DNA of 64,000 nucleotides from Talaromyces rugulosus (Eukaryota > Ascomycota > Eurotiomycetes > Eurotiales > Trichocomaceae). The translations under genes and the position numbers were made by a program. This document shows, in pieces, positions 22,604 through 33,022 of the stretch. The stretch covers positions 4,472,001-4,536,000 of the forward strand of contig NC_049564.1 of the NCBI RefSeq assembly GCF_013368755.1. The letters are read 5' to 3'. Within the stretch, counting starts at the first letter, position 1. Every line of letters starts with the position of its first letter. The notes below the pieces were generated by a model. It had not been told where the DNA came from. It did not search any database and was given only the letters and a program-made list of their open reading frames with translations.

Positions 22604-23543
22604 TCATTCTAGAAACTGCCGCAGTTTTTGAATCTCATCTGTGGTGAGAAAATCTAATATCATATATTGGATTTCCACCGGGAGACGTATTAAACGGTGT
22701 CTTTGGATACGACATAGCTTGGATTTGGCTTCTCGAGGCTGGGCTTTGTTTCTTTTTCGCCAAATGCTCTTTTTGATTAATGTTCGAAGCGGTCGGAATT
22801 TTGTAGAATCTGAAAAAGTCCACTCAATATCAATTTTGTCGTTTACTAGATGGATATAAAATGCGACAATAGAGAGGGAAAGACTACCAGTGTTCATCCA
22901 GCGGTAAAACTCGCCACCCAACGGTTGTTTCACTCTCTTCGACAGGATTTTAACGAAGGATTCCAAGTTCATCTCCGCCTGAGGCCCAATGAACCGGCGA
23001 ACCAATATCCAACAACTGAAATGCACAGGAAACCCATAAGGGACTCCTTCTTTCTCAGTGTTATCAATGAGGTCAGAATAAAGCCATTCGTATTGTTTGG
23101 GATTTTTGGCTGTGATGATATTCACTTCGTGATTAATATTATTATCATGTTGACCAGCAACCACAGCTAAGTTCGTATTCCAAGGGACACTTGACACCTC
23201 CCCGACCATTTCCAACAAGCGTTTGAAGATTCCGGAAATGTGAAATTCCTTTTTGAGCGGATCCCAGAAGACTAGTGCGAATGGTTAGTTCTAAGGAACG
23301 GTCTTTAGGTAATTATAAATCAGGTTAAACCTAACTTAAGCGTGTGAGACTGTCAAAGGCACTTCCAGGCTGATATTTGTTCTCCAGGTCAGAGTCTTTA
23401 CAAGAGAGAAGGGTTGGATTGTCCTCCGAGTAATTTTTCCAGTCATCCTTGATCTGGATCCCGTTGAGGTTCGCGTCTTCTGTCTCACATAAATAGGATA
23501 GACAGACATAGCAAAAGTGGCCATAGATGGCTACGAATCGCAT
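22604..23543 (-). CDS. F-box-like protein
   Basis: Exons 23543-23336 and 23271-22604, a 64-bp intron; 291 residues. The N-terminus (HFCYVCLSYLCE) resembles the Cys-bearing start of many fungal F-box-like proteins. The middle shows FWDPLKKEFHISG and a PVHFSCWILVRRF segment. Near the C-terminus, IRLPVEIQYMILDFLTTDEI is a clear F-box core (L-P-x-E-I/L ... I-L-x-x-L). Such proteins would link substrates to Skp1-Cul1 ubiquitin ligases, but these expanded fungal families have no assigned substrates. The F-box is near the end, about 20 residues before the stop, so the usual downstream segment is short or missing. It is divergent from orc2 across a promoter with a duplicated block. Confidence 0.65.
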
Positions 23544-23734
23544 GGTTTATTAAATAATTGCTGGCCAAAGCTCCAGTAATTTCCAAGACTATTTTCGGGG
23601 TTCCTGGGGTTTATATTGTTGATTTTTGTGGTGATGTCATTATTCATGGCTCATTTTATCATCATTTGCAAAGTTTCTTTAAGTAGTAGTAGACTGAACT
23701 TAAGAAAAGAAAAGAAAAAAACAGAAAAAAACAA

Positions 23735-23914
23735 CCGTACTTAGCAAATAAGGAAATTTGCACGTGAAGTAACATATTGGTATTCAATTTGAATTAAGAA
23801 GCGGCCCCCCAGCGATTATATATATATATATATTGAGAAAAACACCGTACTCTGCAAATAAGGAAATTTGCACGTGTAGTAACATATCGATATTCAATTT
23901 TGAATGAAGAAGCG
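23735..23914. repeat. imperfect direct repeat of about 70 bp with E-boxes
   Basis: Copy 1 is 23735-23803 and copy 2 is 23845-23914, about 90% alike. Each copy contains gcaaataaggaaatttg followed by a CACGTG E-box (23761-23766 and 23871-23876). An (AT)n run lies between the copies. It is located in the shared promoter between the F-box-like gene and orc2. Confidence 0.9.
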
Positions 23915-24175
23915 TTCTCTTCCCTCTTATACAAAACCCGCTAGCCCCAAACAGGAAAGGTGTTTTCTTGACCAAAGCGGCTAGACCGATCGCAGCTCCC
24001 TTGCAGCGTGCTTCGTCCCTTCTTCCAAGCTCCACCCAAACGAGCTCTTCAATTGGAATTCAATTATTCTACGGCATTATTGAGCTTATGCAGCCATGGT
24101 ACGCGCCGTATCTCCCTTTCTTGTCTTCCCGCTTCAAAATATTTGTCGAAGTCTGCCTCTCACACTAAATAAACT

Positions 24176-25840
24176 ATGAAGCGCAAAGCAGCAGATCTTT
24201 CTTCGAACAACGACGATGACGAAGGCGACGACTGGCCGACAGTATCGACTCCAAAGAGACAGAGGACAGGGCCTGGACTGCAAGTGTCAAATAACAACAA
24301 CATAATCGACAACGGGGATGCCGTTGCCACCACACCTTCGAAGCGCGCTCGAGCAACCCCGAGGAAAGTTGCGACGCCGAATCCGACCGGATTGAAGACG
24401 CCGACACACAAGTCCAAAGCGACATCGCTATTCGTGACCCCGAAGAAGAACACGCCGTCCAGAGCCAAAAACGCCGACCGGTCTGCCAAGAGAAAGAGTG
24501 CCAAGCTACTATTAGAGCAGGATGAAGATGATGTTTGGGATGGTGCCGACAGACTAGCCGAGGAGATCTTGGACGACGAAGAAGCTACCAACGGAGCAGA
24601 AGACCCAAATGTGCTGGAAACGACGGAGAAAGATGGCGAGAAGACTACAACAAATACAGAGTCACAACCCAAACGTCGAGCCGGTCGACCAAAGGGTGCA
24701 AAGAACAAAAGATCACCAACTCCAGAAGGAGAGATTCCGCCACACGAGAGATACTTCTTCCAGAACCGTTCGGGGCCGCCAAAAACATCCAATAATACAC
24801 TGAACAAGGTCTCGTTATTAACTCACGAGGAATATTTTGAGTTGCTTGGTCGATATCAAGATCCATTTTCTGAAGAGAAGGACTTGCTACTGGCAATACA
24901 TCAACGTTCTTTTCCTCAATGGAATTTTGAGTTCCGTGAGAATCTCAACATCTGTCTCTACGGATACGGGTCGAAGCGACGGTTAGTGCAGCAATTTGCT
25001 GACTGGCTGTATAAACGATCCATATCCCAGCCAATTATTATAGTCAACGGGCATACCCCGAATATAACTGCCCGTTCTATTCTCAACACTATACTCACCT
25101 CTGTATGTGGTGAGGAAGTTCCGGCAAAGTTGGGCACGATGCCAAGTGAAGTTCTCGAGTTTCTTCATTCGGCTCTACAATCGCGCGAGACGCCCGTGAC
25201 TGTGCTAATCAACTCGATTGACGCGCCGCCTCTGCGGCGAACAATTCATCAGGCGCATCTAGCTCGCCTGGCCGCCATTCCCAATATCAATGTTCTAGCA
25301 ACGATCGATACCCCCAATTTTTCGACCATGTGGGATGTCAGTCTGCGGGACCAATTTAGATTCGTGTTCCATGATTGCACTACTTTTGCATCGTACGACT
25401 CGGAACTTAACGTCGTCGATGAGGTGCACACCCTCCTTGGCAAGAAGGGCCGACGAGTTGGTGGCAGAGAAGGCGTCACTTTTGTGCTGAAAAGTTTGCC
25501 CGAGAATGCCCGCAACCTGTATCGATTACTCTTGACAGAGCTGCTGACGCTTGAGCTGGGCGATGGCAACGGTGGGGCTAGTGATGACGAAGAAAATAAA
25601 GGGGACAGTCGAAAAGCAGGCCGGAATGAGGAAGTTGGCATTGAATTCAGGGCCCTGTACCAGAAGGCTTCGGAGGAATTTATCGCCTCGTCTGAAATGA
25701 TGTTCCGGACTCTGCTGAAGGAATTCCATGACCATCAAATGGTTACCTCTCGCATGGATGCGACTGGTGCAGAGACGCTCGGGGTGCCGTTGTCTCGAGA
25801 GGATATGGAGGGGGTGCTGGAAGAGTTGGTGTTGAGTTAA
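24176..25840 (+). CDS. orc2: origin recognition complex subunit 2
   Basis: Single exon, 554 residues. ORC2 is part of the six-subunit complex that marks replication origins and loads MCM helicase. The first 190 residues are low-complexity and basic, with repeated TP/SP motifs and KRP-type clusters (likely CDK-regulated and nuclear-localising). Ordered sequence starts with LTHEEYFELLGRYQDP. The ORC2 signature ICLYGYGSKRRLVQQFADWL lies at about residues 258-277, followed by IIVNGHTP, VLINSIDAPPLR and IPNINVLATIDTPNFSTMWD. The C-terminal winged helix includes NARNLYRLLLTELL and ends with DMEGVLEELVL. Length matches fungal ORC2. The E-box-containing duplication lies about 260 bp upstream. Confidence 0.93.
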   Translation: MKRKAADLSSNNDDDEGDDWPTVSTPKRQRTGPGLQVSNNNNIIDNGDAVATTPSKRARATPRKVATPNPTGLKTPTHKSKATSLFVTPKKNTPSRAKNADRSAKRKSAKLLLEQDEDDVWDGADRLAEEILDDEEATNGAEDPNVLETTEKDGEKTTTNTESQPKRRAGRPKGAKNKRSPTPEGEIPPHERYFFQNRSGPPKTSNNTLNKVSLLTHEEYFELLGRYQDPFSEEKDLLLAIHQRSFPQWNFEFRENLNICLYGYGSKRRLVQQFADWLYKRSISQPIIIVNGHTPNITARSILNTILTSVCGEEVPAKLGTMPSEVLEFLHSALQSRETPVTVLINSIDAPPLRRTIHQAHLARLAAIPNINVLATIDTPNFSTMWDVSLRDQFRFVFHDCTTFASYDSELNVVDEVHTLLGKKGRRVGGREGVTFVLKSLPENARNLYRLLLTELLTLELGDGNGGASDDEENKGDSRKAGRNEEVGIEFRALYQKASEEFIASSEMMFRTLLKEFHDHQMVTSRMDATGAETLGVPLSREDMEGVLEELVLS

Positions 25841-25961
25841 TAAAAGACAATATTTTAATACCCATGTATCCTACTTTCGATATATTTACACAGTTGATAC
25901 ATTGATATTCAAATATAGACCAATACTTTTTAGACTGGATGTTTGAACAATCAAAACTTGG

Positions 25962-26564
25962 CTAACTGTAATCGGAGAAATTGGCAAAGGCGGCCATGGC
26001 CATGGTTGTCCCGAAGCTCACTTTGAGGGGGAAGTTTTTCCTGGCGGCCTCGCGAAGGTTGATTTTGACGTGTTTTTGTAGGAAGTTGACAGGGATGATA
26101 TTATATCCTTTGGACGCGGCCCACTAATTGAAGTTAATTGAAATCAGCATGTCCCTAGGGAGGGATAGAATGAAAGAGAGAGGGGAGGAAAATCATACCT
26201 CAACAAGTACAATCCCAACACCCAAGAAAAACACCAAAGCCTTCGAAAACACCCTCAGCCCCAACCCGGTCGCCAGTCCCAAGACACTCCCCAGACTAAT
26301 CTGTCGCACTGCCCACGCGCTCAGCAAACGGTCTCCTGCTGCTGCCGAGGATGTTCGTCCTTGCTTCTGGACGACTGGGCTGTTAGGGTCCAACGACCAC
26401 CCTGTTTCGGGAGATGCGTGGCGGTTGTAGTAAGGCGCGTTGTACTCGCATTGCATTGGCGACGAACGCAAGGGCGACGAGGGATGGAGAAGCGAGAGGC
26501 CGAGGCCGGCTCCGAGGGCGGCAGTTCGGAACAGTGGGCGGTAGGATAGGAGGAGAGTTGCCAT
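25962..26564 (-). CDS. FUN14 family mitochondrial outer-membrane protein
   Basis: Exons 26564-26199 and 26123-25962, a 75-bp intron; 175 residues. FUN14 proteins (human FUNDC1/2) sit in the mitochondrial outer membrane and can act as mitophagy receptors. Seen: a hydrophobic N-terminal segment, a polar middle with PETGWSLDPNSPVVQ, then the FUN14 core ISLGSVLGLATGLGLRVFSK with glycine-spaced membrane helices and VFFLGVGIVLVEWAASKGYNIIP, ending in a short third hydrophobic segment. The N-terminal YRPL (residues 8-11) fits the Atg8-binding W/Y-x-x-L pattern, as inference. The start at 26564 is chosen over an in-frame upstream M because the family starts close to this point. Confidence 0.88.
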
Positions 26565-26656
26565 TTTTTGTTCAATCAATTGAGCAATTGCATGAAGTTA
26601 AATGAGCTGGAGTAGAAGTGAAGCTTGGAGAGTAAAGCGTGCCTGCAGTAAGCAAG

Positions 26657-26664
26657 TGACGTCA
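26657..26664 (+). promoter_or_regulatory. CRE-like palindrome upstream of FUN14 gene
   Basis: Perfect TGACGTCA 93 bp upstream of the FUN14 ATG, a suitable distance for an ATF/CREB-type activator or repressor. Function inferred. Confidence 0.4.
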
Positions 26665-26932
26665 TTATGCCGGGGTTTTCTGCCCCGGGAATCAGGCACC
26701 AACAGCAATGGGCCCCACTCTTACACACGGACCAATCGCATCTCTCTCCGATGACAAATCACATACTACGCCATAACGGGAATAGTGTCCCTTAGCCTTC
26801 TTTAGGGCGTGCTTAAACCTTCGACGTGCTTCACGACTCGGAGCTATAATTCCTTATTATTGAAGGAAAACAGCCATAATTACTAATGATAATAAAGCCT
26901 ATGTGTTAGGAGTTTGAACCCTGCTAGCTTTG

Positions 26933-27115
26933 TTATTGGCCACATTCCTTGACCGTGTTCTTCAACCAAACGAGCAAATCTACACTGTGGCGGCCCTGGA
27001 AACATCTAGATTCCAGCGCTGCAGTGGCATACCAGTTGACATAACTTACCACTGTACACACTACAAGCAGGACAAAGAACATTAACAGCAAGAAAAATAA
27101 ACCAGCACGAACCAT
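26933..27115 (-). CDS. possible 60-aa membrane microprotein
   Basis: ATG-initiated frame of 60 codons with one strong hydrophobic helix (residues 5-28, Phe/Leu/Val-rich), followed by a polar tail with two cysteines. No family recognised. The single TM helix and proper ATG make it worth keeping, but a random frame of this size is not rare. Confidence 0.2.
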   Translation of the reverse strand: MVRAGLFFLLLMFFVLLVVCTVVSYVNWYATAALESRCFQGRHSVDLLVWLKNTVKECGQ

Positions 27116-27413
27116 GTACTAGTAGATCTGCAAATTTAAGATGGCCCCGTTGTCGGCGACCTGCCAAAAGGACGCTCAGACTTCTTTCCCGCGGAAACGG
27201 TTCTCGGCGCTAAAAAAAAAAGAGATCCACCGCGGGGTCCTTTCGAGTCTTGCCTCTCGTTATGGATTCATCAATTCGACAAGAGGAGCTGGTTTGCTGG
27301 GCCCCGGGAAAGGCTATTTGATTGATTGATGGGTATTACACATGTAGTTTGGTCAAAGGGGAGGAAGGACGGAGGAAAAAAAAAGGCCCGCTACACGCGC
27401 GTGGAGGAACCAG

Positions 27414-27420
27414 TGACTCA
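27414..27420 (+). promoter_or_regulatory. Gcn4/CpcA-type site upstream of PDX1
   Basis: TGACTCA 154 bp before the PDX1 ATG. Yeast SNZ1 is a known Gcn4 target, so conservation of this control is plausible. Confidence 0.5.
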
Positions 27421-27573
27421 TTTTACCCTCAACCCCGGGGAATCTTCCTTTAAATTCACCTATTCTCTTCTCCATCCTTCTCTAATCTTTTCAATCACGT
27501 AATTTTCTACCTTGCCGTTCTTGCATTTTAATTGTCTTTGAAGAAATTATCTCCACACATACCCAGAAACAAG

Positions 27574-28655
27574 ATGTCTAGCCAAAACACCAACGGCGTC
27601 GCCGCCGCCACCAAGGGCTCGGTGGACTTTAAGACCAAGGTCTCGCTGGCCCAAATGCTCAAGGGCGGTGTTATTATGGATGTCGTGAACGCCGAGCAAG
27701 TAAATGGCCTTTTATTCAACCCAATTCGACTTGTCACTAACCAATTGCCCTTTTCTCTCCAGGCCCGTATCGCCGAAGAAGCCGGTGCTTCGGCCGTCAT
27801 GGCCCTCGAGCGCGTCCCAGCTGATATCAGGGTGCAAGGTGGCGTGGCTCGTATGTCGGACCCAACAATGATCAAGGAAATCATGGAAGCTGTCACCATC
27901 CCTGTCATGGCCAAGGCCCGTATTGGTCACTTTGTCGAGTGCCAGGTGAGCTCCATCTAATTCCGATACAAAAAACCCGTCCCCATCTAACCGCTAACTT
28001 TCTGTCATTCTAGATCCTCGAGTCCATCGGAGTCGACTTTATCGACGAGTCCGAAGTCCTCACCCCGGCCGACAACAAATACCACGTCAAGAAGCACCCG
28101 TACAAGGTTCCCTTTGTATGCGGCTGCCGCGATCTCGGCGAGGGTCTGCGTCGCATTTCCGAAGGCGCCGCCATGATCCGCACCAAGGGCGAAGCTGGCA
28201 CTGGTGATGTCGTCGAGGCCGTGCGACACATTCGCACCGTCAACGAGCAGATCGCACGCGCTCAGGGAATCCTGGCCCGCGCGTCGTCCTCTGCCGACGA
28301 TGCCGAAATCGAGCTGCGTAGCTATGCGCGTGAGCTCGAGGTCCCCTATGAACTCCTGCTCGAGACTGCGCAATTGGGTCGGCTGCCCGTTGTCAATTTC
28401 GCGGCTGGTGGTGTCGCGACGCCCGCGGATGCTGCGCTCATGATGCAGCTTGGCTGCGACGGTGTCTTTGTTGGATCTGGTATTTTCAAGTCTGGCGATG
28501 CCGCCAAACGCGCCAAGGCTATTGTCGCTGCTGTTACTCACTACCAGGATGCCAGTGTTCTTGCAGAGGTGAGCTCGGGTCTGGGTGAGGCTATGGTGGG
28601 CATCAATGTGTCTCAAATGCCCAACGAGGACAAGTTGGCCCACCGCGGCTGGTAG
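27574..28655 (+). CDS. pdx1: pyridoxal 5'-phosphate synthase PDX1/SNZ
   Basis: Exons 27574-27699, 27763-27945 and 28014-28655 (introns 63 and 68 bp); 316 residues. PDX1 condenses ribose 5-phosphate, glyceraldehyde 3-phosphate and ammonia to PLP, with ammonia delivered by PDX2/SNO. Seen: [21 protein letters not shown], the [18 protein letters not shown] and [11 protein letters not shown] blocks, [12 protein letters not shown], the [16 protein letters not shown] substrate region, and [10 protein letters not shown] with the catalytic Lys and phosphate-binding glycines. Near the C-terminus are [20 protein letters not shown] and [11 protein letters not shown]. Both introns lie at phase 0 in the first third. 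The glutaminase partner PDX2 is not in the window. Confidence 0.97.
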
Positions 28656-29067
28656 AGAGAGTCTCTTATTACCGTCTTTTTTTTTTTTTGGCTGATTTTG
28701 AACGGTTTGAGGCGATTCTTGTTCTTTTCTTATTTATTTTTTTTTACCCGGCGTTCAAAAGGTTACTTAGGGATTTGTACTTTTGTCAGGAGCATGGCCA
28801 TAGCGATCGATTTCAATATCTCGTTAAATCTCGGTCATTAGCGTACATTAGCTCGTCCATGCATACGCGAATGAATACAATACAATATGGGTTATATGGG
28901 TTATTCGATTTCTTTCCTAGCTTGCCATCCCTTTTTCTCGACATGGAGAAGTAAAAAACAGAAATGTATACAGATGCACACCCTCGCTGAATGCAATAAA
29001 CCCTGCCTGCCTAATGATGGATATCTAGAATAACCCAAACTGCCCAAACTCCTACCAGTCTGAATGA
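28656..29067. other. convergent gap PDX1 / karyopherin
   Basis: No gene. Poly-T stretches right after the PDX1 stop and mixed AT-rich 3' flank. Confidence 0.6.
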
Positions 29068-32000
29068 TCAAGTATAGGCGAACCCAGCGCCACGGCACTT
29101 TACCCAATACGACCGAACAATCTCCTGCGTGGTGGATGTTCCTCCTCTGGCTGCAACCAGCATGGCCAAGAATCTTTCATTTTCCTTTGCCAGCGTTTCA
29201 GCCGGCAAGGACTGGTCATTGGGCCTGCCAACTGACGCCAGGGATGCTGTCAGGTGCGGCCGCGCCTGGCCCTGGAAGTTGAATACTATTTTCTTCAGCA
29301 CCTCGGCTAGATGAACTATATCAGATCGGGCGCACCGTCCACTAAGTTGTGTCACTAGAACATGGCAGAGACTTGGCAAATACTCGTGGATGGCCCGTGA
29401 TACGTTCGTAAGGGGATCGGTACTGCTCGGTAGATTGAGAACGCCAGACCAGAACTGAGCTGCGGAGCGCAATGGAAGTGGTTCTTGGCTGCCGAGTGTA
29501 TTCGTCACAAAGTTAAGAATCGTTTGTAGAACGGGCGCCGTCTGGCTGTTCCCATTAAGCGCCGCGGCAATATGTGATGCAGGCGGAGGTGGTGCTGACG
29601 TTAATGCAAAGAGCACTTGGTGGTATTTCGGCAACGACCTGGCCAAGAATGCGATGCTGCTGTTCGACACTTCGGGGTCATTGTGTTCTGCGTTCTGCAT
29701 CATGAGTGAAAAGGCCCAGTATACGTGCACGAATAAAACGGCAGCCTCCTCTTGGATCTTCATGGGTGTGACTTGATACGAAGCCAAAAAAGATGACGCT
29801 GTGCTCATTGTGATATCTGCGGCCCCGGCAGTCCCCAGAGGGATGCTGGTCAGATAAAGAGCAATGTTGGTCGGTTTAAGCACGAATGGTCCAGTCGCTT
29901 CGGTGAAACCTGCTTTGAGAACTTCACATACGCCTTCAACGATTGTATGGTCCAATGGAAAGCCGTCGAGATATACCATTAAGCATTGACACAACTGTGC
30001 CTGTATGTCATGGGCCTCCCAGAAGGTATTATCATCGGATGCTGTCTCCTCACTTTCAAGGTCAATGATGCCATCTTGGTCAGTTCGTAGCCCCCGTCCT
30101 ATACCAGCAATACATCGAAGAGCCAAATGGCCTCGGGTATGAGCAGATTCAATGTCTCCTCTTTGAGCATCATCACGTGCAGATGCAGTTTGAACAAAAA
30201 ATGGTTTGAGCAATTCATCAAGGTAGGGTGCTTTTGCTTCTTCGGATGGAAGAGCCTGAACAACGGCGGCGATACCTTCCACAACGCGTTCCAAGCTCTG
30301 TGTGGTCGCTGCCGAGCTTTGTTGGAACTCGGTGAATATTTTCAAAAATACCGGGATTTCTGTGACCAGGGCCTTGCGGCATGATTTGCTGAGAAATCCA
30401 ATCGATCGTGATGCCGTGTTAGTGCACGAACTAATATTCAGTGCAGAAAATAAAAATGTCAAAACGTGAGGTAAAAGGTTTGTGTTTTGTTCAAAGAACA
30501 TTTGATATTTCCCCAGCATATCCACCAGGGTTTGCCGTGTCTTATTTGGCAACTGGTCGCTGTTCAAACAAACCACGGCAAACTTTTCGGAGCTGAATAT
30601 AGCATCCAAATGTGTTACTGCTTCTTCGTCCCCATCAACTGTTTCAGAAAGCTGTGCAAGGCAAAAGCAGGCGGTCTCCAAATCAGTCCAATCATTTGCG
30701 TTCAGCGCCGTTACAGCCTTTTGTCGAAACAAATCAATAAGTTCAATTCCCAAGGTTGGAAATGCGGATAGAAGGAAATCCTGGGTGTCCCGTCTGAAGA
30801 TGTGGAACTCGCTTCGATCATCCGCATCCCAATCGGCCGACTCGTCCGGCGAAGGCCACTTCAGCCGGTTGTATACATTGAGTACCGCATTTGCAAGATT
30901 TTGGCGAGCCTCCTGGAGGCCTTCGTCCACGCCATCTTGCAAGTCGTCGGCCGCCGCAGTCCACCAGTCTAGGAGATCAGAAGAGAGTTTATCGTCAACC
31001 CCGGGATAGCCAGGACCATGAAAGAGCACATCCAAGTACGAGAGAACCTGGGCATGACTGGGGCCAAGAGCTCCGCTAATCAACTTTACGTTTCTTGGAG
31101 CGGTGTATGAATCGAGAAGGTCCCAGAATGCCATGGGGTCATCATCGTAATCTCCTTCCTTCAAACGTTGTACTAGTTCAGAAGCGGCTTCACTCTTTAG
31201 GTATCCCAATATATATTCATGATGGGCATCTGTTAGAAGGCGATTCTCGGTTCTCAGCATCTCGGCGACACTCTCCGTCGCAGTTTTAGAAAGCTTCTTC
31301 ACGCTTATACACTGGACTAGGAGATCGGTGGTACTGCTTAAATGCTGCTGTTTAGGTAGATTGGAGAAATGAATCGAAGATCGCACATTCAGCCATGCCT
31401 ATGCTAGTCAGTAAAGTATCTAATCATGGGGGTGGGTTAAATTCAATGACTCACCCGGCATGACTGCAGGGCGTCATGGCCTGCATTCGCGTCGGCTATA
31501 TCGGTCCCGGCGGATATTTGCTGTAGCAACACTCTCAAAACATAGTTGCAAAGACACAACCCATCCTGAAGACTCTCTGCGACAGGGTGATCACCACTAA
31601 ACCCTTTTAGTAAGACAGAGGAATAAATACTGGGGTGGAAACAAAACGACTAACCGACTACAAACGAGGTTACTGGCTTTGGTTGCTTCCTCGGCTGCCG
31701 TGGTAGAGAAGCAAAGCAGGCCGGTGATCTGGGCCTCGTTTAGGGACGGTAGAGTAGTATTCTCAAAGTCGGTGTGAGATTGTTGACTGATTGCACCATT
31801 CCTGAAAGCCGCTCCAAGATCTTGGATTGGATGCGTCCAAGATTCATCTCTGAATAAGAGAGCCACCATGGCAGCTGCAAGCTTCCGAATCACATGGTAC
31901 TTCTCCTGAGCGTCAACGAGGGCAACAAAACGCCTGACAAGATGCTCCTTGAGTTGCGCCACGGACTCATCTGAGAGATCCACCCTGTTTCCTGGGAAAT

Positions 32001-32371
32001 TAGCACCGAATGCAATTGTATACACATTTCTACACCACGCACCAGCTCTGGTTGATTTTCACGGTAAAAGTGAGGGCTCCAAAGAACCTGGTGTTGGAAT
32101 CAGGGTCGTCCAGCAGGCCCTGAGCCAGCTGCCATCCTTGCGGCAGTCGCTGGAGTTCTTGCAGGCGCTCTTGAACCAGTTTCAAGTGTTCTGGCGCAGC
32201 TCCTGATGGATTGTACAACTGCGAAATCAACTGGGGGAGTGGGTCAGGTCATGTATAGAGGAAACAGATAGTATTACGCATGCAGAGAGAAGAACTAACG
32301 TTTTTTGCTTGGTCTAGGAGCGCGTGAGGCTCTGCAGCGCCTAGAGTTGAGGCTTGCCCCGCGGCGGCCAT
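29068..32371 (-). CDS. Pdr6/Kap122 (importin-13-like) karyopherin
   Basis: Five exons: 32371-32300, 32230-32043, 31984-31655, 31596-31455 and 31398-29068; 1020 residues. It is a HEAT-repeat importin-beta family receptor. The N-terminus has the IBN-type block LISQLYNPSG ... LQELQRLPQGWQLAQGLL and DSNTRFFGALTFTVKI. Next are HLVRRFVALVDAQEKYHVIRKL and, after the last junction, CRAWLNV. The long last exon is an alternation of HEAT-like helices with an acidic loop around residue 600 (DGIIDLESEE). Length and order match yeast Pdr6/Kap122 and importin-13 relatives, which import TFIIA and the RNR subunits. For exon 3 the acceptor AACAG was chosen because the nearer CCCAG breaks the frame. MTR10-like transportin-SR is the main alternative. 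Confidence 0.85.
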
Positions 32372-33022
32372 GCTTTTGTCTACGACTATGTACGGAAGGA
32401 GGAAGGACGCTGGTTAGCGGTGTCGCACTGGCGCCGTGTGTCTATCCGGCCTCAGGCACCCAGGCAGATCTATTTGTGCCTCAGGCAGCAAGGCCGCTAG
32501 CCGTCGGATAGCGCTAGCCCGAACAGGAAAGGCGGGTTTTAGCTTTACAATCATACAATGAAGAGACATTGTTGTTAGCAGAACCGGCTATTTACTTCTA
32601 AAGATCAAACTATATCAGCCGATAAACTTGCTATAATGGGAGTTGACATTCTTGAATCTTCAGGAAAACTGATCATAGACTACGTATACTATATATGGAG
32701 GTGGTCACTGGTCAAGGTTGCAGACTTGCAGTCAGCTAGCTCCGCGGGCCAATCAGCGCGGCGCATCTTAACATCGGGCCAAGTGGCAGAAATAGAATGC
32801 ATGTCGTCGACTTCTCTCCTCTTCACACCACCAGACATGATTGTTCCTGGTTGTTAATCGCTGGTTTCGCCTGTACCCGACTACTTTAAATCCTGCAATA
32901 CAGCATTGCGATTGCATGGAGCGGCGCCAATTGCAGTCTCCGCCTCCCTGAGCCTCTCTCTCCGCGGGAGACACACCAAGCTTGGGAGTTGAACGTTTGT
33001 CGATAGGACAATCGAAGAGACC
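32372..33022. other. divergent promoter region karyopherin / alg5
   Basis: About 650 bp between two divergent starts. No gene or strong motif seen; a C/T-rich leader precedes alg5. Confidence 0.6.

Larger units (their letters stand above)
26565..27573. other. 1-kb divergent intergenic region FUN14 / PDX1
   Basis: Holds a TGACGTCA palindrome at 26657-26664 (93 bp before the FUN14 start), a doubtful 60-codon membrane ORF, a C/T-rich PDX1 leader and a TGACTCA at 27414-27420. No secure gene. Confidence 0.6.

Noticed and set aside
24160..24807. 215-codon minus-strand frame antisense to orc2
   Set aside because: Reverse of the Lys/Thr-rich N-terminal region of ORC2; Ser-rich and unsupported.
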